A stretch of 64,000 nucleotides of DNA from Oscarella lobularis. Taxonomy: Eukaryota > Porifera > Homoscleromorpha > Homosclerophorida > Oscarellidae. A program made the position numbers and the translations under genes. Shown piece after piece: positions 55,636 through 64,000 of this stretch (position 1 is the stretch's first letter; the number at the start of each line of letters is the position of its first letter). Below the pieces are notes generated by a model, which had not been told where the DNA came from, made no database searches, and worked only from the letters and a program-made list of their open reading frames with translations. Location of the stretch: contig NC_089177.1 in the NCBI RefSeq assembly GCF_947507565.1, forward strand, positions 3,780,648 to 3,844,647, in the 5' to 3' direction.

Positions 55636-57897
55636 ATGGTGCGTTTTCGCGAATTCTTGGTCGTTCTTTTGCTTATTCTAGTGTAGCACGGTCGGGTAAA
55701 GGTTAGGACGACCGCCGAACAGCAAGAGGCCAAAAGAAAGGAACGAGAGAAGAAACTGAAGACGTATCAAGCCATTCACGCGAAAATCTTCGAAAAAGCA
55801 AGTCAGAAGTGTTTGTCAATTACAAATATTTCATTTTCCGACGTAGAGAGCGAATAAAGAATACGACGACGAAATTCTAGAACTTACCGAAAAAATTCTC
55901 ACTTCCGACCCGGATGTGACAACATTGTGGAATATTCGTCGCGAGGCGATTGAACAGCGAGACAATTCCGAACACGTGACCATCGCAAAGCACGAACGTC
56001 GTCTAACGGAAACATGTCTCGGAGTCAATCCCAAATCCTATTGTGCTTGGTTACATCGTAAGTGGATTATGATGACGTATGCAAACGAGAAAGAAGAATG
56101 GGATGAGGAGATACGGCTCTGTGACGTTTTTCTCAAATACGACGAGAGGAATTGTGTGTTCATGTGATATAGAAAGTCATTAATTAATTAATTTAATTAA
56201 TTGATTTTAGTTCACTGTTGGGATTATCGGAGGTTTGTCGTTTCGAAAGCTGGAATTGAATCCGAGAAGGAATTCGAGTTTTCCATGAAAAAGATCATGG
56301 ATAACATTTCGAATTATTCGGGTTGGCACTATCGCAGCAAACTTCTTCCTCTCGTTCATCCAGATCCAGAGAATAAGGAGAGACCGGCTGAATCAGCATT
56401 AGTCAAAGGTACGCAATTAGAAAAGATATAAAAATTAGGCAAAAAGTGTGTCTAGAATACGAGTTGGTACAGAATGCTGTTTTTACGGATCCATACGATC
56501 AAAGTGCTTGGTTCTATCATAGATGGCTCTTAGGAAGAGGTGAGTTTGCTACATGCAAATCTTTCACATAGTGAGAAAATTCTCCTAGTGGAATCTCCTC
56601 TAATCATAAGCTGTGTACTGGCGGAAAAGAATGACAATGACTTGCTTGTGCACGTGTCCCTAACAAAGCCAGTCGACGTAAGTGAAATAGAAAAAAGAGT
56701 TTTATTTTTTTATAGGTACTGTGATTAAATAGGTTTTTTCTGTGGTGTTGACTATTGATGGCGTTGAATGCCCTGTAGAGTGGACGTCCTCAGCGTCGTT
56801 CATTTGGGTAAAGAATATACAGCACAGGTGTGCGTATGTCTTACACTTAAGTGTAGCAAGCGAGAGTAGACGCAAAGACTGCAAAGGAAATTATAGTCAG
56901 AGCAGAGTTCAGTGCCAAGCAAGAAATAGCAGTAACGTTCACTTCTGGTGAATATATGACAATGAATATATGGTTTGTTGACTTTCTCTTTGTGTTCCAG
57001 ATGAGGAGACTCTTGGCTATGGGCTGTGTGATTCTCTACAGCTATTTCGGCGCAAGAAAACGCAGTCAGCTGACGCCGTTTTGACGTCAGAACTAGAATC
57101 ATGCCAGCAATTGCTGGAATTAGAACCAGGAAACAAATGTAAGTAAGAAAAGCGGTTTTGACTGAAAATGTGAAGTGCTTCTTTTCCAGGGACACTTTTG
57201 ACACTTGTTTTCTTGATGGAAGCAATTGATCCAATTGGTCACAAGGACACTATAGTGGCTCATTTGGTAGATTTGATATCTGTGGTGGATCCATGCAGAA
57301 AAGGATATTATCAAGATTTGAGTAAATCCAATTGCTACAAAGTTAAATTTTCGCATATAATTTGTGGTCTGTTAGAATCTCGTTTTGTCATAGAAAGAGT
57401 CGTCGAGTCAATATTTAGAAATTTTAGAAATCCAATTCTTGATCTAAAGGATCACGTGAGAGTAATTCAATATATGTGGATCTGTATCTCGATTTCATTT
57501 TTAGGGTCTTTCTAGACTCTATCACATGCACCACGTCTCGTTTGTTACAGAATTGGATGTCAGCAATAATTGCCTATCAAGTCTAAGCGGCTGTCAGCAT
57601 CTCCTCAATCTTTCTGTGCTCATTGCTGATAAAAATCAAATTGCTGAGATTTCATCATCTCTAGCTCGCCTTTCTCGTCTTGTTAGACTCTCGCTGAATC
57701 ACAATAGTAAGAGAAAGACAAGAGGAAAAAGCTCGTCATTTATTTTGAGTTTAGAAATTTCATCCATCGAGTCGCTGAGTGGTCTGAAAGGAATGAAGCT
57801 GGGGTATCTTTCTCTTTGCCACAATCCGTTAAGATCAATTGAAGACGTAAAAACAGTGCTAAGGACGCGTTTTCCGCTCCTGACGCTAGAGCTGTGA
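55636..57897 (+). CDS. RABGGTA: Rab geranylgeranyltransferase alpha subunit
   Basis: Alpha subunit of the enzyme that adds geranylgeranyl lipids to Rab GTPases together with the beta subunit and REP. Thirteen coding exons (55636-55638, 55687-55797, 55847-56153, 56211-56408, 56456-56539, 56589-56677, 56733-56807, 56857-56947, 57001-57138, 57190-57321, 57376-57455, 57505-57706, 57755-57897) give 550 residues (human 567). The first coding exon carries only the [22 protein letters not shown] in exon 2 completes the human-like N terminus. Prenyltransferase alpha repeats follow ([49 protein letters not shown]), then the insert domain and C-terminal leucine-rich repeats ([31 protein letters not shown]). 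The junction after FEK is ambiguous: GC donor at 55798, or GT donor at 55802 with an acceptor two bases further on. Confidence 0.93.
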
Positions 57898-57948
57898 TTG
57901 TGCCGAGTATTGTGCCGCCGGCTTGTAGCGCACGCTAAACGCAAAAAA

Positions 57949-58490
57949 ATGAGCGAGTTTCACGCCTTGGAACAGAAGCTGGAGATCTTTGTCGAGACCG
58001 TACGGCAAATTGGAATCACCGTGAGTGATTTCCAACCGAATAGCCAAGCAGTTCTCAACTCGAGAATGTCAGTAATCGCGTCGATAATTCGCGAGCGAAC
58101 AGCGTTTCTTTTTCTAGCAATGCGATGATTGACGAAATGCGACAGATTTATCAGATGAAGTTCGACGTCGAAGACGTCAACGTGCCCATCGAAGTGCTAG
58201 AGTGAGATACGAAAAAGATATAGGAGGTCATATCAAAGAGCTGAGCTACAGGTATATTGACATGGGAAAAAATCCGCAACTTTATACGCAACAGTGTCTG
58301 CACAAAGTAACGGAAAAGAGCAGTCAGGTTCAGCAGAAAGTAGAGGCCTACAAAGTCAGATAAATATACTTTGTGTCCTCCTCCTATAATTAATGATAAC
58401 TAGATGTTTCGAAGTCATTTATTGACAGAATTGGACAAATTCTTTCCTGAGCAAATGCAGGAATACAGAATAGCAAGAAAATTACTTTGA
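57949..58490 (+). CDS. MED10: Mediator complex subunit 10
   Basis: Middle-module subunit of Mediator, linking transcription factors to RNA polymerase II. Four exons (57949-58067, 58118-58201, 58252-58354, 58404-58490) give 130 residues (human 135). The N-terminal helix and signature are clear: LEQKLEIFVETVRQIGITVSDFQP, NSQAVLN, then VPIEVLEYIDMGKNPQLYT and a C-terminal helical part (LTELDKFFPEQM). The start codon is 51 bp after the RABGGTA stop; a CTTGTAG at 57922-57928 could act as a splice acceptor for the 5' leader. The stop is 8 bp from the stop of convergent MPHOSPH6. Confidence 0.93.
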
Positions 58491-58498
58491 TTCAATAA

Positions 58499-60867
<2,369 letters not shown>

Positions 60868-61161
60868 ATGAAAAGGCGCATCTCTTGCAGACACCTGCAG
60901 CTTGAAAACTTGAATAATTGTTTTTCTGTCTCTTTCTCTTGTCTTGGTGTGTTGTAAGGTCAAAATACCCGGCAGGATATCATGTGAGCGGTGACGCGTG
61001 TTTTGGCCAATCAGAGTCGAGTAAGGTAGGCACGTGCTCGCGTTTGAACCAATGAGCGTTGAGGATTTCATTTAGCAACAGTCTGTTGTCACCCCACCGA
61101 CCAACAGACAAACTCGAAACCTCGCTCCAGCAGCAGCTCGTCGTGTTTCTGTGTCTAAACT
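60868..61161 (+). promoter_or_regulatory. Duplicated tubulin intergenic module (copy 1 to 2)
   Basis: The stretch after the copy 1 stop is nearly identical to the one after the copy 2 stop, so 3' flank and promoter were duplicated with the gene. It contains CCAAT boxes at 61007-61011 and 61049-61053, a CACGTG at 61031-61036, and a near-palindrome CAACAGTCTGTTG at 61076-61088. Element function is inferred. Confidence 0.6.
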
Positions 61162-62683
<1,522 letters not shown>

Positions 62684-62982
62684 ATGAAAATGCGGTCATC
62701 TCTTGCAGACACCTGCAGCTTGAAAACTTTGAATAATTGTTTTTCTGTCTATTTCTTGTCTGGTGTGTTGGTTGTAAGGTCAAAATACCCGGCAGGATAT
62801 CACGTGAGCGGTAACGCGTGTTTTGGCCAATCAGAGTAAGCACGTGCTTGATGACGCACGTTTGAACCAATGAGCGTTGAGGATTTCATTTAGCAACAGT
62901 CCGTTGTCACCCCCACCGACCAAACAAACCTCGCTCCAGCAGCAGCAGCAGCACTAGCTCGTCGTGTTTCTGTGTCTAAACG
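62684..62982 (+). promoter_or_regulatory. Duplicated tubulin intergenic module (copy 2 to 3)
   Basis: Counterpart of 60868-61161 with small indels. CCAAT cores lie at 62827-62831 and 62867-62871 and CACGTG at 62841-62846. The near-palindrome is changed by one base (CAACAGTCCGTTG). A CAG triplet run (CAGCAGCAGCAGCA, about 62938-62952) in the 5' leader is longer than in copy 2. Confidence 0.6.

Positions 62983-64000
<1,018 letters not shown>

Overview
The window is nuclear DNA of a small-genome animal. Genes are split by many tiny introns (mostly 45-65 bp), intergenic gaps are often below 100 bp, and all gene content is eukaryotic: a Fat-type cadherin, ciliary and axonemal genes (TMEM231, a dynein heavy chain, beta-tubulin), mitochondrial import and ribosome assembly, and vesicular transport. 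A compact-genome sponge, for example a homoscleromorph of the Oscarella type, fits best. That is inference from gene style; no marker in the window fixes the species. Gene models were built by hand from reading frames, splice signals and remembered protein families. Almost every multi-exon model closes to an exact multiple of three, which is good internal support.

Layout. 1-880: 3' end of a seven-helix receptor-like gene. 945-4402: MTG2 (minus) and FOXRED2 (plus), divergent from a 55-bp spacer. 4633-7201: lysyl-tRNA synthetase with alternative cytosolic and mitochondrial starts. 7511-24028: a 5,488-residue Fat-like cadherin whose first coding exon is 14.9 kb. 24433-27439: the non-canonical poly(A) polymerase TENT4. 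27630-36178, all minus: ENTR1, GPATCH1 and a tandem pair of Frizzled-like seven-helix receptors, one with an in-frame stop. 36470-54647, all plus: a divergent 40-exon dynein heavy chain, two SLC17A9-like transporters and TMEM231. 54664-57897: TIMM21 (minus) and RABGGTA (plus), divergent. 57949-59193: MED10 and MPHOSPH6, convergent with 8 bp between stop codons. 59356-64000: three tandem beta-tubulin genes, the last cut by the window edge.

Most genes are housekeeping and are not a pathway cluster. Shared themes are mitochondria (MTG2, mitochondrial KARS form, TIMM21), membrane traffic (ENTR1, RABGGTA, FOXRED2 for ER quality control), RNA (TENT4, GPATCH1, MPHOSPH6, MED10) and cilia (TMEM231, dynein, tubulin).

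Most notable observations: (1) 13 of about 155 modelled introns need a GC donor, five in KARS and five in the dynein gene, far above the roughly 1% usual in animals; (2) the two receptor paralogues show a GT/GC donor switch, presence/absence of one intron, and a TGG/TAG difference side by side; (3) six same-strand gene pairs are separated by only 46-109 bp, several with a splice-acceptor-like AG in the gap, which raises the possibility of polycistronic transcription; (4) the conserved dual-targeting arrangement of KARS; (5) a degenerate dynein motor that ends within or just after AAA6.
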